A stretch of 64,000 nucleotides of DNA from assembly GCA_933228895.1 (NCBI GenBank), contig OW121857.1, forward strand, positions 79,293,672 to 79,357,671. Reading direction: 5' to 3'. Position 1 is the first letter of the stretch; each line of letters opens with the position of its first letter. Origin of the DNA: Platycnemis pennipes (lineage: Eukaryota; Arthropoda; Insecta; Odonata; Platycnemididae). Both the position numbers and the translations under genes were made by a program. This document shows, piece after piece, positions 23,431 to 35,150 of this stretch. A model generated the notes under the pieces. That model was given only the letters and a program-made list of their open reading frames with translations. It was not told the origin of the DNA and did not search any database.

Positions 23431-24039
23431 CGATGCACTTAAAATATGCTCCGAATTTCTTTGGGTTATTTTGGGCATTCCTTTGGCTGCGAATTGATTT
23501 TTACCCCGGCGCATAACCGTAATATACGCTTTCCCTGCTTCACCCATCGCGTGGAGTGTGTCTTCGATAGTTGAGAAACAAACGCAGCCGGTACGCCTTC
23601 GCGTGTAAATGGCGGCAGGAACGCGGGCATTTCTCCATATCCGTCCGATTTCCATTCCGTGGGAGGGTTCCTTTCTCCGCTTCCCAATCCCATAATTTCT
23701 TCCTCTCCATCCCTCTAGCCTCCTCAGTAATTCCCCCGCCCTTCCGTTGCCGTCGGCACCCCCTTCAAACTTTCTTTCCCTTCATAAAATGCCTCCCCAC
23801 AGTTCTCCCCGTGAACAACCCATAACTCCAAAACTCAGGTGCCTTTAAGTCGGCGCCCGCCTTCTCGTCTCGACTCGAGATTAGTGCGAATAAGGGGGAC
23901 GTCCGTATCCTGCAAGACCATGTCTGCCGAGGGCTTACCGAAAGTTTAAATGCATTACCAAAGCGGTGCGAATGAAACGGAATGAAGATAAACCATTAGA
24001 GAACGAAAGTGATGAGATTTTTTGGAATTAAAAGTTCGA
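23431..24039. other. Unassigned DNA with a pyrimidine-rich patch
   Basis: 23640-23800 is C/T-rich and gives overlapping open frames on both strands. No domain recognised. Confidence 0.4.
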
Positions 24040-24449
24040 GAATAGTTTTAAAAGTTGGAGGTCACAATCCAGAGCAGGTGGAGCTACCAGGGAAATATCT
24101 TGAAGGAGAAGAGGTATAGCAGCGGCAAAATTCGAAGGAGAACCACGTTGAAAAAATAATCGTTCACTCGTAGGACAGAATAATGAGAAGAGAAGTATAG
24201 AAAAGGCTCATGAAGTGCCTAGTATAGAGTGTGATATCCGAAGCATGGACTTCAAGGAAAGAAAATGAGAATATACATAGAGCTTTTAAGATGTGGACAT
24301 TGAGAATTATGAATAATATACGGTGGTGGGAAAGGAAGACGAGAAAGTGCTAGATAAGGTAGAAAAGAATGGGAGTTTGATTAGGGAAATTTTGAGTGGG
24401 TAGGATACTGGTTTGGAATGAGGGTGTTTTTAAAGGACGTGATTGCGGG
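24040..24449 (+). pseudogene. Strongly decayed RTE-like reverse transcriptase fragment
   Basis: Piecewise translation recovers a GVTIQ-like strand, then RREV.KRLMKCLV.SVISEAWTS and, further on, GKEDEKVLDKVEKNGSLIREIL. This parallels the common retroelement arrangement RKRIVKxLVWSV...SEAWT followed by ERKTNEEVLDxV.ENRSLIREIL. Many stops and frameshifts. It appears to be a second RTE-like family, distinct from the RSLLKTL family seen elsewhere in the window. Confidence 0.6.
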
Positions 24450-24473
24450 AATAATAATAATAATAATAATAAA
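24450..24473. repeat. (AAT)8 microsatellite
   Basis: Eight AAT units directly after the decayed RTE-like fragment. It may be the remnant tail of that element or an unrelated microsatellite. Confidence 0.9.
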
Positions 24474-27400
24474 AGGTTTTTATTGGGGCGAGATTGAGAC
24501 AAAACTGTCCCTTCTGGAATCTAACTCCTCGTCAAAATAATTGCATATGATTTTCTTGACTTAAATCAATTATAATCTAAGCTTATAAAAAATGAAACAT
24601 TAAAGTATATTTCAAATAACTAAAGAATGATTAACGAACAAAAAGAAACATATACACAGTGTATATTAATATTAAAAGGCAGAAAAATTATGGTGTGTGA
24701 AAGTATTTACAACTGTGGGGAAAACGTGAGGATCATTATGCTTACATCCTTTACGGATAAAAAAACCCAATGCAGAAAAGCACCCACACAAGAAGGGGGA
24801 TGTGAAAAACCTGCAAAATACTACTGATTATAGCTAGTGCTTAAAAACGAATTAAATAAGGATGTTGGGTAAGCGGGATAGATGAAGGAGAAAAACAGGT
24901 AGTTTGGATAGGATAACGAGAGGCAGTAAGTATCCGGAGCCAAAGAAGCGCATCATACAGAGCACGATAATGTTTACATCCATCAGAGCCTACCTTAGCC
25001 TGTTGATCACAAATAATACTACATAATGTTTTATCCCTCTTAGCTATACTTTAAAAAGGGGAATGAGGGAGTATAGGAGAGGTGGAAGCTTCCCTCAGCC
25101 TTCCTCGCTGAGGAAGTGGTTACGCTCATGATTTTATTTATTCCGAGGACGGTTCTAATTCCTTCCAATCTTCTCTCATTACTCTCGGGGCCCCAGACGT
25201 GTGTGCTGGGCACATTTATAAGTGCGGCACATGCCTGGTACGGAGGAGACATCCGAACACGTCCCCCTCTCCTCATATTCCCATCGATTAGTCTTACATC
25301 TGATCATCATCGATTTCTTGCTAGGTGTTCCTCTCGGTTTATTGCTCGTTCGAAAGATTTATTGCGGGTGTTGTGTGGGGTGGGATTTATTGTCTTGGCA
25401 GTCGAGGGAGAGAGATGAGAGCGGAGGAAGAGAAAATAGTAGTGGGTCATCGGAGATTCTTTCCCGTTTCACCTTTCAATGTCGTGGGTCGCGTATAGTT
25501 TATGTACTTCCCCGCGGTAGGTGTCGGCCGTCAGATTAGAATCGAATTCTCGGGATTAATATTCCGGATTGATTTTTTCTAATGCTGTCGAGGGTGGAGA
25601 GACCCTGTGTGTGGTCGATTGTTGGATCCTTGTTCGAAAATAACTCCTCTTTAAATCTCCATGAGTTTTTCTGGCTTCGTGTTTTAACTTCCTCCTAGCC
25701 TTTCTATTCGACCGTTGAATATTACAGTCGTATTAGCACCTTGATGTTTCTTCTAGAGCGTTTTTTCTATGTTATTTAATACAACACATGCTATTTCTTT
25801 GCAGCTAAGGCTGGATAAATATATTTGGTAGAGTATATTTTTACATGTGGGCGAAATCTCTATGTTGTGTCAACAATAATGCCGTTGGATGTGAAATTAT
25901 TTTGTGATTTATATGTATGGAATTGGTAACGAACAATGCTTTGCACTTTCTACAATAATAAAACAGTTATGCCTTATCTCTTTACGTGTGGAAAAAACTC
26001 CTGGTGATCTAAACATACTTCACTCGTTTAAAGCGCATAACATGGTTTTATGACTGGTGACAAAATAACATTCGTCTTTGTTCTTCCCTCTGGAATATTT
26101 TAAAGACACCGTCAATTACTTTGCTGTGCCCCATCATCAGGCACGACATTTCATACAAACAAAGGATCGGATGCATTGAATTTATTTTCGTAAAGTTATC
26201 TCATAGTTTCTTTAATTTTCTTGGAGGGACTCCACCCGATGCCCATACTATGCAGAAACGTTTTTGGGATAATATTTAATTTAAAAGCCATCCATAGAGC
26301 CGAAAGTGTTTTTACCTTCTTGTCACCTCGATTTAATTGCCAAGGAGGGGAAAATGTCGTATTAGAATATTTTTCAAAACAGTTATATGGTCTTTATGGT
26401 TTGTGAAAAGATTTGTTCATGTGCAATTTTAGGAAATTATTCCTATACCTCCGCGTTCTATCAAAGGTAGGAACTCTCAACGTGAATGGGTACTGTACGT
26501 GCTTATTTGATATGGGGATTGGAATGTTTTGCTATAAATTGTTATTTTCATGTACACTTTTTTAGGCTTGCTTAGTGCTGGAAATAATGACATATTTTTA
26601 TATGCCCATCACAAAAGATATTCACACCTTCGACCGTTCAGTACCAATGTATATTCCCTTATTTGAATAAAGCAATTAAAACCTCTTGTAGGGGTGTTAG
26701 GTGTGAGAAAGAGGTGGTACGACATGATTATCATACATTTAATTATTCAAAAGGATTCATTGAACTTAGCTCTTTTACTTTTTACTGGATACATTACTGA
26801 GAACATTTGTATAATAATGTTGTTTTTCGTACTGCATATCGCTGCATCAGCTATGCAGTTCATATTGGCTTGAGTTACATTTTAAAAAAAGGAGACGCAC
26901 TTCTAACTCTGATTTACTAATGCCAAAAGAAAAAAAAACGACACTGGATGGCCTCTTTGTTACTGAGTTAAGTATCGCAGCTCATTATTTTTAAACGACT
27001 TGCATTCCGTACTCTAGACTAAATGGCCCATTTGGCCCGAGAAATAAATACTAGCTATTCCATTCTTATTATTTTTTCAAGGCGTCTTAATTTATGTTTC
27101 TGCCAAACGTTACACCGCCCAGATTCCCCTATTTCTCCCTCGAGTAAATTGGCTTGAAACAGGCTGCAAAAAGAGACGTTTGAAAATTGCACGGTACGTA
27201 CGCAACTTCCTCATTGCTACGAAGCGTCGAAACTTTAACACTTCATTTTATTTGTTAAGGAGGGTCTTTTCATGGTCTTCCACGCCGCGGGCCTCGTCCT
27301 ATTAGCGGGGCGCTTTCTCTAAGGGCCCCTGGGTGGGGTTTAATTAGTGCATGGAAGAGACCCATGAATCTTTTCCTGCGAGATTAATGGCTACACAATG

Positions 27401-28740
27401 GGCTGAGGTCTTGCACCAATTTTCTCTGCACTTTGCCGCCACGGAATTTATATTTGGTGACGGAACTGTGCTTCAATTATGCCTTAGCTTTGCTGGAAGC
27501 AATTTAAATCCTTGTTGAGGCTCAATGGAAACTCCCTTATCATCTCGATAAAATACCCGTATTTTCCAGTTTCATTTGCAAAAATTCATCACGTTTTGTA
27601 GTTTTTTCTGCTGTCTAATTTTCTCTTGCGGAACTAATGACCTACGATAGTTTTTATAATTTATTGTGTCACATTATTTTGATAGTTCTTTTGTCAAAAT
27701 ACATATATTTCTGGAAACGATCCCTGAAAAATGATCTGTCAATATAATGAGTAATTTATGAATAATAGTTTACAGTTTAATCATATATTTATCTCTTTAT
27801 ATTAAGGCAAACATAGCATGTGCTTCAGACAGGATTCAGATCTACTACCCTTGAGTTAACAAGTCGTATTGCTATTTTACCCTCATAGTTACCGCGCCCA
27901 GCCATAGAATTTTGCCACACATTTTGTGTTGTACAAACAAAACTGGAGTTATTTTAACCGAAGCTCTTATAACAGGCGCTCATTGAGCGAATAAGAAGGA
28001 AAGTTTGTGCTATGTACTGTGCGTTGCAGTTAGTTGCTCACGGTAGAGAACGTCATCATCTACGTATGAGGGGAAAATTTGCCTGATATTATTCACTCTG
28101 AGTGGGACTCACCGCGTACTGTGTTGTCACAATACAATGAGGTGCAGTCCAACCAACCTGCGAACGCACCATCTTCGTACTGCAATGTACAATGCACTAC
28201 CTACATGTTATTGCTTTAAGGAAACATGTTAGATATGCAATCACGGGACACATGCGGCTAAGCTGATAGTATTTACGAAGTAATGTAACAATTATTGATC
28301 AGTCAGGCGTTTCTATAAACACATCGATTAATTAATGTATATTTCCCAAAGCGTGCATGAGTTAGCTTTATTAAAATATGAACACGTCAAAAAATCACAA
28401 CAGACTACTATTCTACGTCAAAATGTACCATATCAATCCTGATTCCTCCATGTATATTCGTTGTAATCTATTCTGTCCTTTATTGTGTGTGGAAAAAATG
28501 ATTTTTTGTGCCTCTGTCTTACTAGCCTCTGTGGCTTACTAAACCTCTCTCTCTTATTAACTGACTCTTCTCCTGAATGCACGGTGATCCAGAGCATTCC
28601 CCTAGAATCTCAAAGTTAGACTGCCCCTTTAATGTGTTCATTCTGGAATGCGATGAGATAACGTCACGCTGGGTGGACGATAAGTGGGTGATACAAGAAT
28701 CGTGCTTAACCTAGCGCCAAACGACGCTAAATCTTCAACA
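24474..28740. other. Largely featureless DNA, about 4.3 kb
   Basis: No gene, tRNA head, terminal repeat or retrotransposon block is assignable, apart from a weak candidate at 28.2-28.4 kb. Frames at 25040-25539 overlap on both strands. A small imperfect hairpin (CCTCAGC..GCTGAGG) lies at about 25095-25116. This could be intron or intergenic sequence. Confidence 0.45.
28200..28425 (-). repeat. Possible diverged CR1/L2-like 3' UTR
   Basis: Ordered short matches to the reverse-strand copy at 17.69-17.88 kb are visible: ACATGTTAGATA, TAGTATTTAC, ATATTTCCC, GCATGAGTTAG and ACAGACTAC. No terminal CTACATAATACCCTGC module follows at the expected place, so this is tentative. Confidence 0.3.
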
Positions 28741-28744
28741 CGAC

Positions 28745-29410
28745 TCACGCGCTCTGGGTCGGAGATGTCATAGAGCAGAGAGGGAGGGACAGTATTGGAA
28801 TGTGGGTGAGGGGGGAGGCTGGGAAGTCATGAGAGAGAGAGAGGAAAGAGAGATGAGAATGAAAATGCTCCTCGCGCGTTAAGTCCACTCGGGTGACGGC
28901 ATTGGCAGCGCAAGGCTGGGACACAATGGGGCGGAAAAAAACTCGATCTGAACATCTTCGCAGATTGAGGAAGGCGAGGCTGGTGCAGAAGGGGGGCGGA
29001 GGAGGTGAGGGGGAGAACAACGGAGGGTTGGAGGGGGGGGTGGATGGAAGGAACGAGGGGGTGGAGCGGGAGGGGGTTGAAAGGGGGAGAGAAAGGGGTT
29101 GGTGCTGCTGGGGGTATGCGGGAAACGGGGACGGGGAGTGAGGGGTTCTCTGGATGGGTTTACCTCCGAAAATGGAGGAGACTGATGCAAGGCGATGTCG
29201 GGAAGGGCTGAATGGGAAAATGGGAGGGGAGGGTCGAATGGGGAGGGTGAAGGGGAGAAGGGTTTGGTAGGGGAGGGGTAAAATTTAAGATGGCGGTTGC
29301 GGCGGAGGAGGGTTCGGTGAAATGAGAGGAAGGGGGGGAATGTGGAATGAGAGCGGCATGAGGGGATGTTTTTTTTTCCTGTGGAAAGGAGGGCGAATGA
29401 GTTATCGGAC
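28745..29410. other. Long G-rich polypurine island
   Basis: The plus strand is dense in GGG and GAGAG runs, especially 28990-29130. The reverse strand therefore shows a 177-codon Pro/Ser/Phe-rich open frame (28879-29412) and the forward strand Gly-rich frames. No domain. Possible G-quadruplex or triplex-forming DNA; coding use unlikely. Confidence 0.5.
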
Positions 29411-30254
29411 ATTTTGTTTGAAATAATTCTCTGAGTGGAAGCTGAGGACGTGACCGAATTCTGGTATAGTCAAATTCCTGATAGGGCTTACACTAAATGT
29501 AACCGAAAATCGAACACCATTATCATCTTCTGTATTATTTTCGGCAGCCTATAAACGTTTTGGTTGATGTGCTCCACTGACTCCGACATTTTCTTCTTTG
29601 TTAATGTCTTCTCAGTTCCTTGTATCTAGAACTACGATGGTAGGATACAGTATTTCCCATCCTGAATAATCTACGTTTCTGGCGTTTATTTAAACCTATT
29701 CCTGCATATTTATATTAAAACATGTGGGATTTATCGTTATACCTAGCATATTAAGTTTCTGGAATGTCTAATGTACAATGGATAGTTAATCCACATTTTA
29801 GCTATTAATATGTGAGAAAAGAACAATAAAATAAGTCTAAACATTTTTTCCGCGACCATTTTGACAATTAATATGAAACTCAAAAATGACAATGCATCGA
29901 ACCGGATGTTTTCGGAATAAAATAGAAAGGAATGAATTTTAGAATTTGGAAAGAAAATTTGTTGTGAAGTAATTTTATTGCACTTTTCATTGGGCCATAA
30001 GGCTATGAAGGGAAGAATAACAATGGAGTTTGAGAAAAATATATTTTAGCGTAACTTATATGCAGTTTAGTCGGAAAATTGTCTCATATTTAACGGTTAA
30101 ACATTAATTTGAGCTCTAAGATGTTTTCAGAGTAGCTCTCGGATCCCTCTTTATCTTACGATCGTTACATAAGGAATATCGAAGAGGTAGATTGAGAGAT
30201 TAAAGAGGCCTTCGAATTGATGGTGGATTCATTCGAATATTTCTGTCGTAAAAG
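29411..30254. other. Unassigned AT-rich DNA
   Basis: Nothing recognised. Confidence 0.5.
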
Positions 30255-30545
30255 GCCCAAATTGGTTTAATGGCTCATTGACTCGGACCGCTGTCCGGGT
30301 TGTTAATGTTCGGCTGTAAATTTGTCACCTTGGGTGGTCCGTCAGACCTTCTCGGCCGTTCCCAGGAACCTACGGGGCAACTCGCCTCCACGGCACTCGG
30401 CGTTAAGGTATTGGGCGACGTGAAGCCGCGTCTTCTAAGAGGGAGAGAATTTGGGAGAATGCGACCCAACATTAAGAGGGATACCCTTGATCGTCAATCC
30501 ACCATGAACCCATTTGTGGGTTGCGGAAACAACCTTGTCTTCTGA
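30255..30545. other. GC-richer island with open frames on both strands
   Basis: An isolated 290-bp patch of mixed-composition sequence in AT-rich surroundings carries an 81-codon plus-strand frame and a 65-codon minus-strand frame. Neither peptide is recognised. It could be an exon, a conserved non-coding element or an unknown repeat. Confidence 0.25.
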
Positions 30546-31604
30546 TACTTCACAGTAATGCTTGAATTCTTTGTGTTTTAGGGTGAATATTCGGAAAAGA
30601 TACTAATAAAGCTACTGTGTGACGTCAAGGTCAGATTTGATACCAACCTGAAAATATTTAGAGTGGAAACTCACCGGAGTATTTGCCAGCATTTAGTATA
30701 ACCTACTAAAAGTAGTTATAACCTAAATATTAATATCATTGCTCATTTTGGATCCCAATGTGAACCTTGTAAAACGGAAATAAAATTTTTAGGTGTTGTC
30801 CGATAAAAGCAACATCCAATTAATGAAAAATATCCGATAAAAATAAGCAAGTAATTACAAATGATTGAGATAAACGATAATATCAATCTTATATTTTATT
30901 TTATTTGGCCCAGCTTAGTTACTCAAATTCAGAATCTTTTCTCTTCATTTCAAGTAACAGTATTATTTGTCAAGAGTATAATTAAAATCCAGAGTAAGTT
31001 CTACATTATTCTCTTCAACGCAGATTACCCAAGAAATAAAATATGACAGATAAGACTATATAGTTGATAGATATTTTCCTCTTTTTGGTTCATGCAATAT
31101 TAGATACACCGTTTGAAGTGTTGGTTTTTTTTCTCAATATATTTCCCCTGTTTTAATAAACAATAAAGCTTAGTAACATTTTTCGGCTTTATTCTTTCAA
31201 CCTAAAATGCCTTTGCGGCCTTGCCAATTAAAAGTCTATTAAATATGGCAAACGTTGCACGGATTTTGTGCTACACCGATTAAAAAGGAGAAAATCTTTG
31301 GGAAACCCAGCCCCTGCAATTTAATTTAGTGTGGATCTCATGCTCGTCTCAGCCTTAATGGATTTTCATCTGTAATAAAATTTTTAGGGGAATGCAGGTT
31401 AACGTGGAGGCCCAGGCCGCTCAAAACCCGGCCTTGTAATAATTATTTGCTTTCCTTATCAATATTGGAAAAAATTCTGTTTGTCTACCATGCAAAAAAC
31501 TACGGAACTCCATTTGCGTATTAATGAGAGTCACATACATCACTCTCAGAGTGTAAATGAGGTCGAAGATGCTTCTTAATTCCAGGTGTTTTTTTTGTTC
31601 TATT
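30546..31604. other. Unassigned AT-rich DNA
   Basis: No features supported. Confidence 0.5.
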
Positions 31605-31950
31605 ATCATCATCAGTGGTCAACAATCCTAGGATTGGTTTGAAGCAGCTTTCCACTCGATTCTTCTATCGGCCAACCATTTCATTGTGACGTAATTCTTC
31701 TCTTTTACATCCCTCACAACCTGTTCCATGTATCTCATACGCGGCCTGCCTTTTCCAATCTTCCCGTTCAGTTTTCCCTCGACGATAGTCTTCATCAGGC
31801 CATCGTGTCTCAGGATATGGCCGATTAAGTTGTCCATTCTTCTTTTTAGAGTTTTCAGCAGACTTCTCTTTTCTCCCACTCTTCTTAGGACTTCCTCGTC
31901 ACTTACTCGGTCAATCCATTTATTCTTCATCATTCTTCGGTAATTTTGTT
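31605..31950 (-). pseudogene. RTE-like retrotransposon 3' fragment, best preserved copy
   Basis: An intact 101-codon reverse-strand frame (31628-31933) begins near YRRMMKNKWIDRVSDEEVL and continues RRVGEKRSLLKTLKRR, NLIGHILRHDGLMKT, GKGRPRMRYMEQVV and ends WKAASNQS. This is the C-terminal extension after the reverse transcriptase domain of an RTE-type ORF. The stop lies about 15 bp from an (ATC)3 tail (TGATGAT on the coding strand). The 5' end is truncated. Reference for the family in this window. Confidence 0.85.
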
Positions 31951-32422
31951 CCAGTAACTATATGAACAATTCATTCTATATCTTTTTCCCTTGCGCTGAT
32001 CGGAGATTACCCAGAGATCCTTTGGCTAAGTTTTTAAACTTTCAAACTTATTCATCATTTTTCAACGTTGCGTCTAATCTGAAATATATACAATCAATAT
32101 TTTACTTCCAATTTGTCTAACTACTCATAGAGAAAGAAAAATTCTTGGTGGTGTACAATGTAGAAGTTAACGACAATGAAAACGACAATTCTGAGGTCCA
32201 CGCGAGTAAGTGGTATTCCTTGATTGGAGATACAATCGCTCATGGCATCTTCGATTAAGGTACAATGCTCTTTGCGATTTCGCTCTTCAGTCTTTCACAC
32301 TCTTCCAGGCGAGGACGTCTTTCGTTGATTAATAATTTTGTAACTCCATCCTCAAAGGCCTGGCCGAATTTAAATATCGTGAATTTTATCCACATATACC
32401 ATCATTTCCATCCATAATATCA
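31951..32422. other. Spacer between two opposed RTE fragments
   Basis: No retrotransposon blocks could be aligned here, so the two flanking fragments look like separate insertions and not ends of one inverted element. Confidence 0.45.
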
Positions 32423-32640
32423 TCTGGCCGGTACATCCTATCTGTATCGTTGACAAATCAATCGTCGAGGGAAAAGTGAACAGGAAGAATGGAAAAGGCA
32501 GGCATTGTAAAGATGCATGGAGCAAATTGTGAAGGATGTAAAAGAGAAAAATTAAGTTGATATGAAGTGTTTGGCCGATAGAAGAATCGAGTGGAGGGCT
32601 GAGTCAAACCATTCCTAGTATTATTCACCGATGATGACGT
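32423..32640 (+). pseudogene. RTE-like retrotransposon 3' fragment
   Basis: Plus-strand pieces IVEGKVNRKNGKGR, a decayed MEQIV.D block, VWPIEESSG (frameshifted LADRRIEW) and a final CGATGATGAC tail match the copy at 31.6 kb, in the opposite orientation. Very short and broken. Confidence 0.75.
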
Positions 32641-33251
32641 TGGCAAATAATTAATGTGGTATATTGACTAATAAATCTAATTAGTCGATTTACTCAAGAA
32701 CTGGTTTGATGATTTTCCCGCCCATGCGTGAAATTGTTTTATGTCATGTTCTCACGTAATTTACATGTTATCAGAAAAAATAATTGCATCTTTGATACTT
32801 ATATCTAAGCAACAATTCAATGTTGCCCTTCATTCAGTTGGTGAATAATTTTATCTCATGAAATTGTCGAACACACAGGCTTATATAACCTAGGTGGTTC
32901 AAGTAGGTTGCTAAAAGGCAAAATACTAAAACGTTTGGACACCGTAGAAAGAGCTGATTGCATGAATTATGTGCGAGTTTTCTGTTTCCTAGGCATTAAG
33001 TACTTCTTGTTAAAAAATACATTCTTTGTCGAGCGTGTCATTTTCACTTATTTTTCGTCAGTTTTGAAGCTGTATTTTCCCCGTAAACAGAACCCAAAAT
33101 TTCTAATTCCTTAGCGTTGCCTAAAAATAGGCGAATCTTGAAATATCGATGATGCTCGCCTTCTTAATAGAGGCTCACGTTTCAAAGAGGCGATCCTTTG
33201 GGTTGCTTATTTTGAAGCATCGTATAATTGGAGAAGGGTACGTTACATTTA
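32641..33251. other. Unassigned AT-rich DNA
   Basis: Nothing recognised. Frame 32908-33114 is Phe-rich with no domain. Confidence 0.45.
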
Positions 33252-33279
33252 TACTCGAGTATGTCAACATACTCGAGTA
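33252..33279. repeat. Perfect 13-bp inverted repeat
   Basis: TACTCGAGTATGT and its exact complement ACATACTCGAGTA are separated by two bases. Could form a cruciform or be a palindromic binding site; no neighbouring gene is known. Confidence 0.85.
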
Positions 33280-33296
33280 AAGAGTATCAGGCCAAT

Positions 33297-33690
33297 TCAG
33301 GACGAGGGAAAATTATTTAGTTTATCATGAATATTTGGATTTTCCTTTGAACCTAATTTGCTTTTTTGTTGCCCTCTTACCTCCGACATGAGGTTGAATG
33401 ACAGCAGTCGTGGGATCTGCTGGAGCAAATTGGCTCTTTTTGCGTCCAACGTCCCCCAAAACACCTCCGGGCTGGGAAAGGGAAATCCCTGGCCTACCCT
33501 CATGAAAAATGCCCCATGCATATTTGATTCCACGGACAAACTTTCTTCTTTTACTGCACCTCGTGCCAACATTGGCTCGTTTCATTTTTATGCCCTTGGG
33601 AGTAATATGGCACCATACACCATAAGGACCCAACGGGGAAAATGTATTCAGGCGGACCGTTGTCACCCCCAGGCACCTTAAGGACGACTA
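33297..33690 (-). other. GC-richer island with overlapping reverse-strand open frames, unidentified
   Basis: Two long reverse-strand frames (113 codons at 33325-33666 and 91 codons at 33297-33572) overlap in an AT-rich neighbourhood. The 113-codon peptide is basic (CSKRRKFVRG, GDVGRKKSQF) and unlike the Ser/Pro compositional frames elsewhere. A donor-like GTCGGAG/GTAAGAGG occurs on the reverse strand at about 33380-33395. I do not recognise a family. A real exon, a processed pseudogene or an unknown repeat are all possible. Confidence 0.3.
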
Positions 33691-34599
33691 TTCAGCCCCT
33701 GAATTAGCCTTGGGCACATGTGCTACGCATCGTACCCATATATTTCGACGATATAACCTACGTTTAGCGTCCTCATCTTGATATATATTTCTCAGGGATA
33801 TGACAGACAGTACCTACTTACGAGAAAAAGTGAGATTTTTGCCATCTCAAACAAGATTTGTTGGGAAGATTAATTTTCTGTATTATGTCTTGCGGATTCT
33901 GTCTTGCAATGGAAAGAATATTGGAACTGAATGCTTTTTATTACAAGTCATGGAATTCTAGCCTAGTAGGAGTTTACATAGCCATGATTATATTTGAAGG
34001 AAATTTTCCCAATGATGACAATGACAACAATTACCCTTGCCAATGACAACTATTGAAGGCCTCTCATAAGCTCAAAAAGACAAATGTAACAGGACAGTAA
34101 GAATTTGATAAATGCTTGAAGACTATACCAAGGACAATTTGCAGCTCATATCTGAAGACTGATTTCATTGTTGCCCTTTGAGCTGGGTAAGCTGAGCTCC
34201 TGTCCCGGGCCATGCACTATGAAGGTCCCCAAATTTTCGAGATTCTTTAGTCACATGAAAAATTAATATTACGATAATATGTATTTTTCCTGTTCCTTCA
34301 TTGTAATATAAGCATAATATAAAATTAAAAATAATCCCTTTCTTTAAAACACTCCTTTCCAATAAGAATTAATTTTTTTTACTTCAGGCCCAGATTGACA
34401 ATATTTTTTCGGGCCCGGAAATAGTTTCCCGGGACCCTGCTAGCCTAATCGCTCAAGACTGAATTTTGAGTAGATACGAATTTAGTGCAGAAAATTACCT
34501 ACTCTAATTCACTTCTTCAGATAAACTGCGCATGATTAAGCTGAGAAAAATCATTGAAGAAGAGGCTTAAGACATTCAGCGCGCCATTCTGAAGGGAAC
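33691..34599. other. Unassigned DNA
   Basis: No feature supported. Confidence 0.45.
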
Positions 34600-35150
34600 T
34601 TTAGTATTTTTATGTGGACGGACCAGGAGGATGGAAATATTCCGTGGGAGAGATATGAAATGCAATAAGGGGAAACTCGAAAGAGAGGGAGTGGATTCGG
34701 AGGAAGGGTGGGCGTAAGATGGGGAGAAGGGGGATGATATTGGAGGAGAGAGAAAGAAAGAGAGAAACGGGGAAGGGAGAGGAGTTTGGACGCAAATGAG
34801 AGGCTGGGAGCTGAAGGAAGAAGAGCGGCAGAAGTTGAGAAATGGGTGGGGAATGCTGGTGTCGAGTTTGGACCAGGTGATAGGGTTGGAGGACGGGTCT
34901 GTCTTGAGGAGTGGAGTTGGATTAAGGAGTCGTCTGCCGGGAATGGTGAAGAATGGCAGTCGAGTCTGCTAGGATTAAGAATCAAGGAGGGGAAAGGAGC
35001 GGGGGAGCGGGAAAGGAGATGGTTTGGAATTAGAAGGGAAGAGACCAGGAGGGAAAAAGTGAAATTAAAGAAAATAATTAAGTGGGGACCAGTGAGGACT
35101 CAAGGTGCACCCATGAGCTATGGAAACACAGGGTAGGAGAGAGAGAGGGA
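34600..35150. other. Polypurine-rich island
   Basis: The plus strand is G/A-rich over about 500 bp with GAGAGAAAGAAAGAGAG at about 34745. A 144-codon Pro/Ser-rich reverse frame and a 116-codon Gly/Glu/Arg-rich forward frame coincide, indicating composition and not coding. Confidence 0.5.

Noticed and set aside
28879..29412. 177-codon Pro-rich minus-strand frame
   Set aside because: Complement of a G-rich tract; codon content follows base composition.
31605..32640. One large inverted element bounded by the two RTE fragments
   Set aside because: The intervening 470 bp has no RTE homology and the fragments differ in length and decay, so separate insertions are simpler.
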